Shown here piece after piece: positions 1 to 8,507 of a stretch of DNA of 64,000 nucleotides. Below the pieces are notes generated by a model. That model did not search any database, was not told where the DNA came from, and was given only the letters and a program-made list of their open reading frames with translations. The translations under genes were made by a program, and so were the position numbers. The number at the start of each line of letters is the position of its first letter. The stretch's first letter is position 1. The stretch is from Cellvibrio japonicus Ueda107 (GTDB lineage: Bacteria; Pseudomonadota; Gammaproteobacteria; Pseudomonadales; Cellvibrionaceae), in NCBI RefSeq assembly GCF_000019225.1, contig NC_010995.1:934001-998000 (forward strand). Reading direction: 5' to 3'.

Positions 1-2
1 AT

Positions 3-1148
3 ACCCTGCCAACGTCAACGCTGCCGACGCCCAATCCAACGGCTGCTCCCGTTCCGGCGCAACCCGTGGCGATTCCCCAGGCACCGCAATTAGCGGCCAC
101 TGGTTATATTCTGGTGGATGCGACGACAGGCAGTATCATTGCCGAATTCAATGCAGAGCAAAAATTGCCACCGGCCAGCCTCACCAAAATGATGTCCAGC
201 TATTTGATTGTCGATGAGCTGGAAAAAGGTCGCTACCAGGAGCAAACCCTGGTCCCTATCAGTGTGAAGGCGTGGCAGATGGGTGGTTCACGCATGTTTG
301 TGAAAGAGGGCACCCAGGTTCCGCTGATCGACTTGTTGCGCGGCGTGATTATCCAATCCGGTAACGATGCCACTGTCGCCCTGGCTGAATATCACTCCGG
401 TAATGAGGATGCGTTTGTTGATCGCATGAATCAAAAAGCCGCTGAGTTGGGGATGGTGAACACCCATTTTGAAAACTCGTCCGGATGGCCGGCCGAAGGG
501 CACCTCACTACTGCCAAAGACCTGGCAATTTTGGCCCGTGCGATAATCAATGATCATCCCATTTACTATCCGCTCCATGCGGAAAAATATTTTGTCTACA
601 ACGATATTCGCCAGCGCAACCGCAATGAGCTGTTATTCCGCGATGAGACTGTGGATGGCTTAAAAACGGGCCATACCGAAGAGGCGGGCTATTGCCTGGT
701 TGCCTCATCCAAACGCGAAAACACACGTTTGATTGCTGTCGTTATGGGCACCGCCAACGAAAAGGCGCGCGCTGCCGAAACACAAAAGCTCCTGGCCTAT
801 GGTTTCCGCTATTTCCAAACAACTACCTTGTATCAAGCTGGTCAGGAGTTAAGCAAACAGCGTGTCTGGGCGGGTAAAACCGATGAAGTGACGCTCGGGT
901 TGGCCAATGCGATTACCCTGACTCTGCCAAAAGGTCGTGAGCAGGGGCTGCAAGCCAAGATGCACGTCAATGAAACGATCAAGGCGCCGCTCCAGGTTGG
1001 ACAGGAGTTGGGCAATTTGACGATAGAGCTGGATGGCCAATTGATCGTCAACAGTCCGATCGTAGCCCTCAATCCTGTAGAGCAAGCAGGTTTCTTCGCC
1101 CGTGTCTGGGACAGTATCAAGCTGTTCTTCCGCGGGTTATTTAGTTAG
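3..1148 (+). CDS. dacA: D-alanyl-D-alanine carboxypeptidase (PBP5/6 type), 5' end cut by window edge
   Basis: Low-molecular-weight penicillin-binding protein that trims the terminal D-Ala of peptidoglycan stem peptides in the periplasm. All three active-site motifs are visible: SLTK (SxxK), SGN in QSGNDATVALAEY, and KTG in DGLKTGHTEEAGYC. The C-terminus ends in an amphipathic stretch (FFARVWDSIKLFFRGLFS) typical of the membrane anchor of this family. The frame is open to the left edge through a Pro/Thr/Ala-rich stretch, so the signal peptide and true start lie outside the window; the GTG at 66 is not a likely start. It converges on the next gene, and they share a terminator. Confidence 0.93.
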   Translation, partial: TLPTSTLPTPNPTAAPVPAQPVAIPQAPQLAATGYILVDATTGSIIAEFNAEQKLPPASLTKMMSSYLIVDELEKGRYQEQTLVPISVKAWQMGGSRMFVKEGTQVPLIDLLRGVIIQSGNDATVALAEYHSGNEDAFVDRMNQKAAELGMVNTHFENSSGWPAEGHLTTAKDLAILARAIINDHPIYYPLHAEKYFVYNDIRQRNRNELLFRDETVDGLKTGHTEEAGYCLVASSKRENTRLIAVVMGTANEKARAAETQKLLAYGFRYFQTTTLYQAGQELSKQRVWAGKTDEVTLGLANAITLTLPKGREQGLQAKMHVNETIKAPLQVGQELGNLTIELDGQLIVNSPIVALNPVEQAGFFARVWDSIKLFFRGLFS

Positions 1149-1169
1149 CTAACCTCTGGTGTAATCCAT

Positions 1170-1198
1170 AAAAAAGGCCCGCAAAGCGGGCCTTTTTT
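1170..1198. terminator. Bidirectional rho-independent terminator
   Basis: Seven-base perfect stem GGCCCGC/GCGGGCC (1176-1182, 1186-1192) with an AAA loop, flanked by an A-tract and a T-tract. It lies between the convergent dacA and thioredoxin-like genes and can serve both strands. Confidence 0.93.
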
Positions 1199-1216
1199 AT
1201 GAGGATAAACGCGCTG

Positions 1217-1732
1217 TCAACTCTCTGTAGGTTCTGCGGCAGGGCGGCGGGCAATTTCATTAATCTGGTCAACCAGCGCTGGCAGCATGGCCTCACTGTA
1301 ACCAATGTGAACATCCGCCACCTTGCCATCCCGGCCGATGATCACCATATGGGGAATCCCCTCTACGCCGAACTTCTTGCCGATCTTTCCCTGGGCATCG
1401 GAAATCAACACCATGTCGGTATTGGACAAGGCCTTGGCGATTTTGCGGAATTGTCGGCGGTCTTCCCGGTAATTGATGGAAATGACTTGTAGTTGTTCCG
1501 TGGTTGCCGATTTCTGGATTCCGCCCAGTACGGGCAGCTCTTTCATACAGGGGCCACACCAAGTTGCCCAAAAGGAAACAATCACCACCTTACCGTAGTA
1601 ATCGGAAATCCTGACCTCCTCTCCCAATGAGGATTTTCCCAGGGCGTCGAGTGGCGTATCGCCCGTTTTATAGGGTGCCGAAGTGCTGGTATTCGCGAAG
1701 AGTGCCAGGAGCAGGATCATCAAATATTTCAT
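1217..1732 (-). CDS. Secreted TlpA/ResA-like thioredoxin
   Basis: Thioredoxin-fold protein of the TlpA/ResA/AlkyI hydroperoxide-reductase-like group, about 171 residues, with an N-terminal signal peptide (MKYLMILLLALFANTSTSA) and the redox motif WCGPC in FWATWCGPCMKEL. The cis-Pro region is GIPHMVIIGRDGK. Probably periplasmic, where such proteins reduce disulfides, often during cytochrome c maturation; the target here is unknown. The reading frame runs further upstream to 1804, but the ATG at 1732 starts directly at the signal peptide, so it is preferred. It is a single gene, divergent from the ybeD-lipB-lipA cluster. Confidence 0.85.
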   Translation of the reverse strand: MKYLMILLLALFANTSTSAPYKTGDTPLDALGKSSLGEEVRISDYYGKVVIVSFWATWCGPCMKELPVLGGIQKSATTEQLQVISINYREDRRQFRKIAKALSNTDMVLISDAQGKIGKKFGVEGIPHMVIIGRDGKVADVHIGYSEAMLPALVDQINEIARRPAAEPTES

Positions 1733-1894
1733 AGCAGGGGTCCCTGTCATTATTAGGTGGGTAGTCCGGGGTCGCAGGATTGCGAATTCGCTGGCTAAAA
1801 GCAAGCGGGATATGCGGCATCTTTCTTTTGGCCTGCGTCTTTGGGAACGCGCATCTCGCCCTTATAATAGCGGCATTCTGCTGGAGCTTATGTC

Positions 1895-2167
1895 ATGTCC
1901 GAACAACAACCCCCCAAGATTGAATTCCCCTGCGAAAACTACCCCATCAAGGTACTGGGCGATGCCGGACAGGAGCTGCACAGCCTGGTCATCGATGTTA
2001 TGGAGCGCCATGCCCCCGGTTTTGACCAGACCCGCATCACCATCAACGAGAGCAGTAAAGGTCGCTTTCAGTCGCTGACGGTGTGGATTACGGCAACCGG
2101 GGAGCCGCAATTGCGCGCAATCCACGAGGATTTGCGTATCAGCCAGCGTGTAAAGATGGTGATCTAG
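1895..2167 (+). CDS. ybeD: YbeD/DUF493 family protein
   Basis: 90-residue ACT-like protein of the UPF0250/DUF493 family. Recognised by overall pattern: PCENYPIKVLG near the start, ITINESSKGRFQSLTVWI in the middle and EDLRISQRVKMVI at the end. The family is nearly always found between dacA and lipB, as here. The molecular role is not firmly known; the E. coli protein is linked to lipoate gene neighbourhoods. The stop codon directly abuts the lipB start codon, which implies translational coupling. Confidence 0.9.
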   Translation: MSEQQPPKIEFPCENYPIKVLGDAGQELHSLVIDVMERHAPGFDQTRITINESSKGRFQSLTVWITATGEPQLRAIHEDLRISQRVKMVI

Positions 2168-2815
2168 GTGGCTTTATTGCCCTTGCTTGACGTCATCAAC
2201 CTGGGCCGGCAGCCCTATGAGCAAAGCTGGCAGGCGATGACCGCATTTACCAATCAGCGCACGCCGGACACGCCTGACCAATTATGGCTGGTGGAGCATC
2301 CCCCGGTATTTACGCAAGGGCAGGCCGGTAAGGCGGAACACCTGCTATTCCCCGGCGATATTCCCGTGGTACAGACAGACAGGGGCGGGCAGGTGACTTA
2401 CCACGGCCCCGGCCAACTGGTGGCCTACCCGCTGCTGGATTTGCGTCGCCTCAAAATGGGGGTGCGCGACCTGGTAACGGCGATTGAGCAGACTATAGTG
2501 GCCACTCTGGCTGAATATGGCATTGAGTCCTACCCAAAACCGGATGCCCCCGGTGTTTATGTAGAAAACCACAAAATCGCCTCCCTGGGGCTGAGGGTGC
2601 GCCGCGGCTGCAGCTTTCACGGTTTGGCACTCAATGTGGACATGGACTTATCACCTTTTTTACGGATTAATCCCTGTGGTTATCAGGGCCTGGCCATGAC
2701 CCAAATGCGCGATCTTATGCCTGAAACGCCCAGCCTGGTGCAGGTACAAGAACAACTGGTTTGCCAATTCGCGCGGAAATTGGGTTACGAAACCTGTACA
2801 ATGCGCGCCAATTGA
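2168..2815 (+). CDS. lipB: Octanoyltransferase (lipoyl(octanoyl) transferase)
   Basis: Transfers octanoate from acyl carrier protein to the lipoyl domains of 2-oxoacid dehydrogenases and GcvH, the first step of lipoate synthesis, in the cytoplasm. Length (215 residues) and motifs fit the family: RGGQVTYHGPGQLVAYPLLD, the catalytic lysine in ENHKIASLG, and the catalytic cysteine in RINPCGYQGLAMTQ. The start is a GTG immediately after the ybeD stop codon. lipA follows 60 bp downstream, giving the usual ybeD-lipB-lipA order. Confidence 0.95.
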   Translation: MALLPLLDVINLGRQPYEQSWQAMTAFTNQRTPDTPDQLWLVEHPPVFTQGQAGKAEHLLFPGDIPVVQTDRGGQVTYHGPGQLVAYPLLDLRRLKMGVRDLVTAIEQTIVATLAEYGIESYPKPDAPGVYVENHKIASLGLRVRRGCSFHGLALNVDMDLSPFLRINPCGYQGLAMTQMRDLMPETPSLVQVQEQLVCQFARKLGYETCTMRAN

Positions 2816-2875
2816 CTCCCGAAATGCACATCAACGGGCTAGTGGCACTCTCGCTGCCAATACAAAGAGCTTTTT

Positions 2876-3910
2876 ATGTCTGATCTACCTCCTGTATCCA
2901 CCTTCGCTCCTGAATTGCAACCGGTCAAACGCACCGAGCGTTACAAACAGGGTGAAAAGTTGCGCGATGCCGACAAGGTAGAGCGTATCCCGGTAAAGGT
3001 GATCGCCTCCGACCGCGACGACCTGCCGCGCAAGCCTGACTGGATTCGCGTGCGCATCCCCGCCTCGCCGGAAGTAGAACGCATCAAATCCATCCTGCGT
3101 AAAAACAAGCTATCGTCTGTCTGCGAAGAGGCCAACTGCCCCAACCTGGGCGAATGTTTTAGCGGCGGTACAGCCACCTTTATGATCATGGGAGACATCT
3201 GTACCCGCCGTTGCCCCTTTTGCGATGTGGGCCATGGTAAACCCAATCCGTTGGACGAAAATGAGCCGCGCCAATTGGCTGAAGCCATTGCCGAGATGCG
3301 CCTCAAATACGTGGTCATCACCTCGGTAGACCGCGATGACTTGCGCGATGGCGGCGCCCAGCATTTTGCCGATTGTATTCGTGAGGCTCGTGCGTTGAGC
3401 CCCAAACTGCAAGTGGAAGTGCTGGTGCCTGATTTCCGCGGCCGGATGGACATCGCCCTGGATATCCTGGAGCAAGAAGCGCCGGATGTGTTTAACCACA
3501 ATATGGAAACCATCAAGCGCCTCTATCGCCAATCGCGCCCCGGCGCTAACTATGAATGGTCATTGGAACTGCTCAGGCAATACAAGGCGCGCCGCCCTGA
3601 TGTGTTGACCAAATCCGGGCTGATGGTTGGTTTGGGTGAAACCAAAGACGAAATCATCGAAACCATGCAGCATCTGCGTGATCACGATGTGGATATGCTC
3701 ACCATTGGCCAGTATCTGCAACCCTCCAGGGATCACCTGCCGGTAGATCGTTATGTGCATCCGGACGAATTTGCCGAATACACGCAACTGGCAGAGCAAA
3801 TGGGCTTTAAACATGCAGCTTGTGGTCCATTGGTTCGCTCCAGCTATCACGCTGACAAGCAGGCCCATGGTGAGTCAGTACAATGGTTTGGCGACGCTAA
3901 AAAAGCCTGA
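2876..3910 (+). CDS. lipA: Lipoyl synthase, radical SAM
   Basis: Inserts two sulfurs into the octanoyl chain on lipoyl domains. 344 residues. The auxiliary cluster motif CEEANCPNLGEC and the radical-SAM motif CTRRCPFC are both complete, and the C-terminal RSSYHAD contributes the conserved serine ligand. The N-terminus is somewhat extended (about 60 residues before the core), as in many gammaproteobacteria. It acts with LipB upstream. Confidence 0.96.
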   Translation: MSDLPPVSTFAPELQPVKRTERYKQGEKLRDADKVERIPVKVIASDRDDLPRKPDWIRVRIPASPEVERIKSILRKNKLSSVCEEANCPNLGECFSGGTATFMIMGDICTRRCPFCDVGHGKPNPLDENEPRQLAEAIAEMRLKYVVITSVDRDDLRDGGAQHFADCIREARALSPKLQVEVLVPDFRGRMDIALDILEQEAPDVFNHNMETIKRLYRQSRPGANYEWSLELLRQYKARRPDVLTKSGLMVGLGETKDEIIETMQHLRDHDVDMLTIGQYLQPSRDHLPVDRYVHPDEFAEYTQLAEQMGFKHAACGPLVRSSYHADKQAHGESVQWFGDAKKA

Positions 3911-3917
3911 TGATATT

Positions 3918-3958
3918 CCCGGTCTGTTCCAGGCCGGGTAATCGCCTGTTTTCAGGCG
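3918..3958 (+). terminator. Two hairpins after lipA
   Basis: Stem CCCGGTCTG/CAGGCCGGG (3918-3938) is followed by CGCCTG-TTTT-CAGGCG (3943-3958). There is no long T-run, so it may stabilise the mRNA end or be a weak terminator. Confidence 0.5.
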
Positions 3959-4051
3959 GGATTCATCTCCCTGTTGTTATACCTCTCCCTCATCTCTTCT
4001 ATAGTTAATTAATTCCAGCGTCTCCCATACTGGTTATTTTGGCGTTTTATC

Positions 4052-4564
4052 GTGATCACAACGGCTCGTTGTCAATCCCCTGCGTTCGCAGTCATTCCCC
4101 TGCAAGATGCGCCACAGCATTTTTCCCAGGTCGCCTCCTGGCACCATCAGGAGTGCGAGCGCCAGGGATTAAAGTCCACTCTGGTCTTACGCCAGCAGCG
4201 TTTAATGCTGCACATGCAAACAGCGTCTATACCCACGACATTGGTCGCCTTGGTGAACCAGCAATTAGTGGGTTGTGTCAGCCTGGTTGATTACACCTAT
4301 CGCACCAGTCAGCGTATGCCCAAGGTAAATAGTCCCAGCCCTTTATGGCTGAGCAATCTGTATGTCGACGAAGTCCATCGCCGCTGTGGTATCGGCAACC
4401 AATTGATCGATGCTGCCAAGCAATATGCCAGGCTGCTAAACGCTGATGAGCTGTGGTTATCGGCGAGTGACTTTACGGATTACTACCAAAAGCGGGGCTG
4501 GAGCATTGAACGCCGCACCCGGCTGGCGGGTAGGCCGGTCAATGTTATGCGGGTATTACTGTGA
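4052..4564 (+). CDS. GNAT family N-acetyltransferase
   Basis: 170-residue acetyl-CoA-dependent acetyltransferase. The GNAT core is visible: strand SPLWLSNLYVDEVHRRCGIG (acetyl-CoA pyrophosphate loop, R/Q-x-x-G-x-G/A variant RRCGIGN), helix LIDAAKQYARLLNADELWL, and the closing DFTDYYQKRGW. The substrate cannot be told. The GTG start gives a full-length domain; the frame has no better ATG. It is followed by a strong terminator. Confidence 0.8.
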   Translation: MITTARCQSPAFAVIPLQDAPQHFSQVASWHHQECERQGLKSTLVLRQQRLMLHMQTASIPTTLVALVNQQLVGCVSLVDYTYRTSQRMPKVNSPSPLWLSNLYVDEVHRRCGIGNQLIDAAKQYARLLNADELWLSASDFTDYYQKRGWSIERRTRLAGRPVNVMRVLL

Positions 4565-4579
4565 GTGTGGCTGACCTGT

Positions 4580-4619
4580 AAAAAGGCAGGCAACCTTCTC
4601 AAGGTCGCCTGCCTTTTTT
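4580..4619 (+). terminator. Rho-independent terminator after GNAT gene
   Basis: A long stem (GGCAGGC and ACCTT arms, paired with AAGGT and GCCTGCC) is followed by a run of T at 4613-4619. Confidence 0.88.
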
Positions 4620-4949
4620 ATGGGGGATTTTTACTTCTTCGGATATTTCCATACAAAACAACATCTTAGCTTTTGGCCTTTGAACGTTTAGGGGCGACCC
4701 CTTTTATTCATATCCTTTCTTTGTACATATTGTAATATAATATATTGAAATTTTTATGAGGTTAGGCTATTTAGCCCATAACAATAGCGTCATTCCTGAA
4801 AAATAGCGTGACATTATATTTTGATAGTATTATTGTATGACATATGTGGCATTGCAATAATGCTATCCATTGGCTGGAGAGGCTAGCTACCGGTCAGTGA
4901 AAAACGAGGTTAATTAATAAGTAATAACAACGTGAGAGGGTAAACCTAC
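4620..4949 (+). promoter_or_regulatory. AT-rich promoter region of the arabinan GH43 gene, with operator-like sequence
   Basis: 330 bp without a gene. It is markedly AT-rich around 4725-4760 and 4810-4860. At 4833-4843 TTGTATGACAT resembles the half-palindromes seen before GH127 (13935) and arb43A (18019), and a looser TTGTAATATAA lies at 4730-4740. No riboswitch or RNA gene was recognised. The role in control is inferred from recurrence only. Confidence 0.45.
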
Positions 4950-7900
4950 ATGAAATTGACAAGCCTGGCGCTTGCCATGAGCGGCCTGCTGATATTGGGC
5001 GGTTGTGGTGGCAGCGGTGACAATAAAACCTACCCATCGACTCCGGCATCTGAAGAGCCTTCCTATAGTAAGCCAAGCGTATCAACCTCTATCCCACTGA
5101 CTGTGGAGGGTTCAATTGATTGGCAGGATATTGGTGTCCACGATCCATCTGTCGTGAAAGCCGGTAGTACTTACTATATTTTTGGTTCGCATCTGGCTGC
5201 CGCGAAATCAACCGATTTGATTAATTGGGAATACATTTCCGTTTTATCTGCTAATGACAGGGTAGATGAGAGCCCACTGTTTAATACCTACTCAACCGAA
5301 ATAGCTGAAGGTATTACCTGGTCTGATGGCTATAAAGGTAACTGGGCTGCCGATGTTATTCAGGCGCCTAATGGCAAGTATTGGTTTTATTACAATCATT
5401 GTGCGCAAACGGAAGCTGATGGTGGATGCTGGAACCGTTCATATCTGGGGCTGGCAGAAGCTGAATCGATTGAAGGCCCTTATGTTGATAAGGGTGTGTT
5501 TTTGCGTAGCGGTTACCGCGAGGCCGGTGAGTTTTCTTCCTATCCACTGGATAACGGCCAAACAACCTGGAATGGTGCTGTAGATCCAAACGTGATTGAC
5601 CCTGCTGCCTTCTACGATAAAAGTGGTGGCTTATGGATGGTTTATGGCTCCTACTCGGGTGGTATTTTCGTGCTGGCTATGGATGAAAATACTGGCAAAC
5701 CCAAAGCTGGCCAAGGGTTTGGTAAACGTTTGGTTGGCGGTGATTTCCGAGCTATCGAAGGTGCATTTGTCATGTATAGCCCGGTAGCCGATTATTACTA
5801 CCTGTTCTATTCTGTGGCCGGGTTTGCAGCGAATGATGGCTACAACATTCGTATTGCCCGATCTAAAACACCCGATGGCCCCTATCTGGACCCCGCTGGA
5901 AACGATATTAAAGATGCTGCTGGCCTGGAGATTGGCGGTAAGTTATTGGGCGGGTTTGAGTTCGTCCAGACATTGGGCGAAGAGGGTAAATCCTGGGGGT
6001 ATCAATCACCGGGTCACAACTCTGCATATTATGATGCAGCCACCGGACGTCATATCCTGGTCACACATACACGTTTCCCTGCAACATCAACTGACTATCC
6101 CAACAACGAAGAAGCTCATGCTGTTCGTGTTCATGAAATGTTTGTGAATAAAGCGGGATGGTTGGTTGCCTCACCACAGCGCTATGCTCCACTTGAGGGG
6201 CAAAATGTTGTTGATGTCAATGAAATTCCCGGTTACTACAAATTTGTTAATCAGGGTAAAGCTGTCAATACGGCTGCGATTAAATCAACGTATATTGCAT
6301 TGAACACGGATCGCAGTGTGACTGGTTCTGAATCGGGTAACTGGGCTGCACAAGGTGGCGATGCTATCAAGCTGGAATTAACGTCAGGTGTTTATTTTGG
6401 TGTTGTCAAATGGCAATGGGATGACAACCTGAAAGAGCTGGTTCCAGTGTTTTCTGCAATGGCTGCTGGTGGTGAAACGGTGTTTGGAACGCGAGTTGAC
6501 CCCATTACGGCAACCAGTGAAGCGCTGGCAACAGTGGCTGATGCCCTGGATGTTAAAACCGAATTAACAATTTCCGATGAAGGTTATTCTTTACCTACTG
6601 CGGGTAAAAACGGCGCGGCCATTAACTGGGAAAGCAGTAATGAATATTACATTGGCAACAATGGTAATGTCTTTATCCCGACACCGGATCTTGGTAATCA
6701 AACAGTAACCCTGACGGCCAATATTACGCTCAATGGTCAGAGCACTACGAAAGAATTTACGGTTACCCTCTATGCACGCCCCGTCTTTAGAAATGCTGTT
6801 GCCCATTACAAGTTTGAAGATGTATTAACGGATGCAATGGGTAATTATGCATCGGCGAGTGCCACAGATAATAATTTATTAAATCTGGGGGCAACCAGTC
6901 CGGCGTATTCAGCAGGTTATGCTGGCCAGGCTTTCCAATTCAATGGCAATAATGGCGTACGCTTGCCTGATGACATCATTAAAACCAGTGAATATACCGT
7001 ATCTTTCTGGATGAAGGCGGAAGCATTGACTGCCTATACGCCCGCATTCTTTGCGGCAACAGCTGACAACCAGTGGATCAGCTTTATCCCGGATAGTGCA
7101 GCGCACTTTACGACGACATCCCTTGTCTGGAGCTATATCTTCCAGGACGGCACAGTAGAAACTGATGATTGGAACCAGATCGTACACACAGCTAAAGCAC
7201 CGTTAAATCAGTGGCAGCATGTGGCAATTACTTATGCTGATGCCACTATGAAGCTTTACATTAATGGTAGTTATGCAGGTTCAATGCCCCGTCAGGATAT
7301 TTTCAGTGCTGCCGGTGGTGGTTTGTTTGCACTCGGTGTTAATTATGGCTGGGATATACCATTCAAGGGTCAAATTGATGAGTTTATTGTCTATGACTAT
7401 GCACTGAACAGCCTTGATATTAATGGTGCCGCTATTAATAACCTGACAGATCCCTCCTTATTTGCCGGCTTTGTGAAAGATGCGCTGGTACTGGGTGATA
7501 TGTCGGCAGTGCGCGAAAACTTTGAGCTTCCTCGTGTAGGTCCTTTTGTGTCCGGCATTAGTTGGGCTTCCAGTAATGAGACATTCCTGAAGCCTGTTAA
7601 TGGGGTGGCGGAAGTGACTCAACCCAGTGCCTTACAAGGCGATCAGGTCGTAACTCTAACGGCGACCATTACGTTTGAGGGACAAGTACAAACCAAGACA
7701 TTTGACGTTACTGTCAAGTCACTCGCACCGGCAGAGTACAGTTTTGAAAATGATCTGCTGGAAGCCAAAGGTGCCTATGGTGCTGGAAAAATTACCGGTG
7801 ATCGTATTCTGGGGGCAGGTGGTAGTGTCACTTACGTTGAGGGTGTGAAAGGTTCAGCGCTGAGCCTGGATGGCACATCAGGTGTGAGGTTGCCAGATAA

Positions 7901-8375
7901 CCTGATTACTGGAAACAGCTATTCTATCGCCATGTGGTTGAAGCCCGCTGCATTCACCAACTTCACGACGGCGTTTTTCGGCGGTGCCTCGGGTACTTCC
8001 TGGCTTAGCCTGGTGCCATCCATGAATGGCAGCAATAAAACCCGCCTATGGGCAGACAAGGGGGGGTATTTCGATAAGGGTGAGCTGGACATGCGCATAC
8101 CCCAAAACGCATGGACCCACATTGCCATCACTGTCGATGGTGACAATAGTGACACGGTGAAAATATACATTAATGGTGTACTTAAACTGGAATCCACCGG
8201 CTTCCCGCGCGTATTCACTGTACCGGGTGAAACCAATGAATTCGCCATTGGTGTGAATTATTGGGATACCCCCTACAACGGTGCAGTTGATGAGCTGAAG
8301 ATTTTTAGTGGTGCCATCACAGCTGAATCGATTGGTGAACTATATCAAGAGGGGTCAGCTTCTGTAGCTCAATAA
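4950..8375 (+). CDS. GH43 endo-arabinanase-like lipoprotein with two LamG and two Ig-like domains
   Basis: 1141-residue outer lipoprotein (lipobox LGGC, Cys19, followed by Gly-rich and Ser/Pro-rich linker). The GH43 five-bladed propeller spans about 55-420, with the general base in VHDPSVV (Asp65), the pKa-modulating Asp in VDPNVIDPAAFYD, the acid in RAIEGAFVMY, and the metal-site His in SPGHNSAYYD. This resembles Abn2-type endo-1,5-alpha-L-arabinanases with a small C-terminal beta domain. After that come two repeats of an atrophied bacterial Ig-like domain plus a LamG/concanavalin-like domain (about 515-800 and 810-1130), probably sugar binding. It lies just upstream of a TonB-dependent receptor, which suggests surface arabinan cutting coupled to import. 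Confidence 0.85.
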   Translation: MKLTSLALAMSGLLILGGCGGSGDNKTYPSTPASEEPSYSKPSVSTSIPLTVEGSIDWQDIGVHDPSVVKAGSTYYIFGSHLAAAKSTDLINWEYISVLSANDRVDESPLFNTYSTEIAEGITWSDGYKGNWAADVIQAPNGKYWFYYNHCAQTEADGGCWNRSYLGLAEAESIEGPYVDKGVFLRSGYREAGEFSSYPLDNGQTTWNGAVDPNVIDPAAFYDKSGGLWMVYGSYSGGIFVLAMDENTGKPKAGQGFGKRLVGGDFRAIEGAFVMYSPVADYYYLFYSVAGFAANDGYNIRIARSKTPDGPYLDPAGNDIKDAAGLEIGGKLLGGFEFVQTLGEEGKSWGYQSPGHNSAYYDAATGRHILVTHTRFPATSTDYPNNEEAHAVRVHEMFVNKAGWLVASPQRYAPLEGQNVVDVNEIPGYYKFVNQGKAVNTAAIKSTYIALNTDRSVTGSESGNWAAQGGDAIKLELTSGVYFGVVKWQWDDNLKELVPVFSAMAAGGETVFGTRVDPITATSEALATVADALDVKTELTISDEGYSLPTAGKNGAAINWESSNEYYIGNNGNVFIPTPDLGNQTVTLTANITLNGQSTTKEFTVTLYARPVFRNAVAHYKFEDVLTDAMGNYASASATDNNLLNLGATSPAYSAGYAGQAFQFNGNNGVRLPDDIIKTSEYTVSFWMKAEALTAYTPAFFAATADNQWISFIPDSAAHFTTTSLVWSYIFQDGTVETDDWNQIVHTAKAPLNQWQHVAITYADATMKLYINGSYAGSMPRQDIFSAAGGGLFALGVNYGWDIPFKGQIDEFIVYDYALNSLDINGAAINNLTDPSLFAGFVKDALVLGDMSAVRENFELPRVGPFVSGISWASSNETFLKPVNGVAEVTQPSALQGDQVVTLTATITFEGQVQTKTFDVTVKSLAPAEYSFENDLLEAKGAYGAGKITGDRILGAGGSVTYVEGVKGSALSLDGTSGVRLPDNLITGNSYSIAMWLKPAAFTNFTTAFFGGASGTSWLSLVPSMNGSNKTRLWADKGGYFDKGELDMRIPQNAWTHIAITVDGDNSDTVKIYINGVLKLESTGFPRVFTVPGETNEFAIGVNYWDTPYNGAVDELKIFSGAITAESIGELYQEGSASVAQ

Positions 8376-8382
8376 CGTGAAC

Positions 8383-8402
8383 AGGGGGAGTTCGCTCCCC
8401 TT
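8383..8402 (+). terminator. UUCG-loop hairpin between GH43 and TonB receptor genes
   Basis: GGGGAG-TTCG-CTCCCC (8385-8400) is an unusually stable tetraloop hairpin followed only by TTAT. It could be a weak terminator or attenuator, or an mRNA stabiliser that sets different levels of the two genes. Confidence 0.55.
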
Positions 8403-8507
8403 ATCTGACCTGTTGAGATGGCGAGAAGTCGGTCGTTCAGAACTGATTTTCAGTTACACATAAAGAACGGCCAGAACCGATATTAATAAAAATTCTGGAG
8501 TCACATC

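Noticed and set aside
4721..4746. TTGTACATATTGTAATATAATATATTG as a strong operator
   Set aside because: It is AT-rich and only loosely symmetric; kept just as a weak mention in the promoter entry, not as a separate site.
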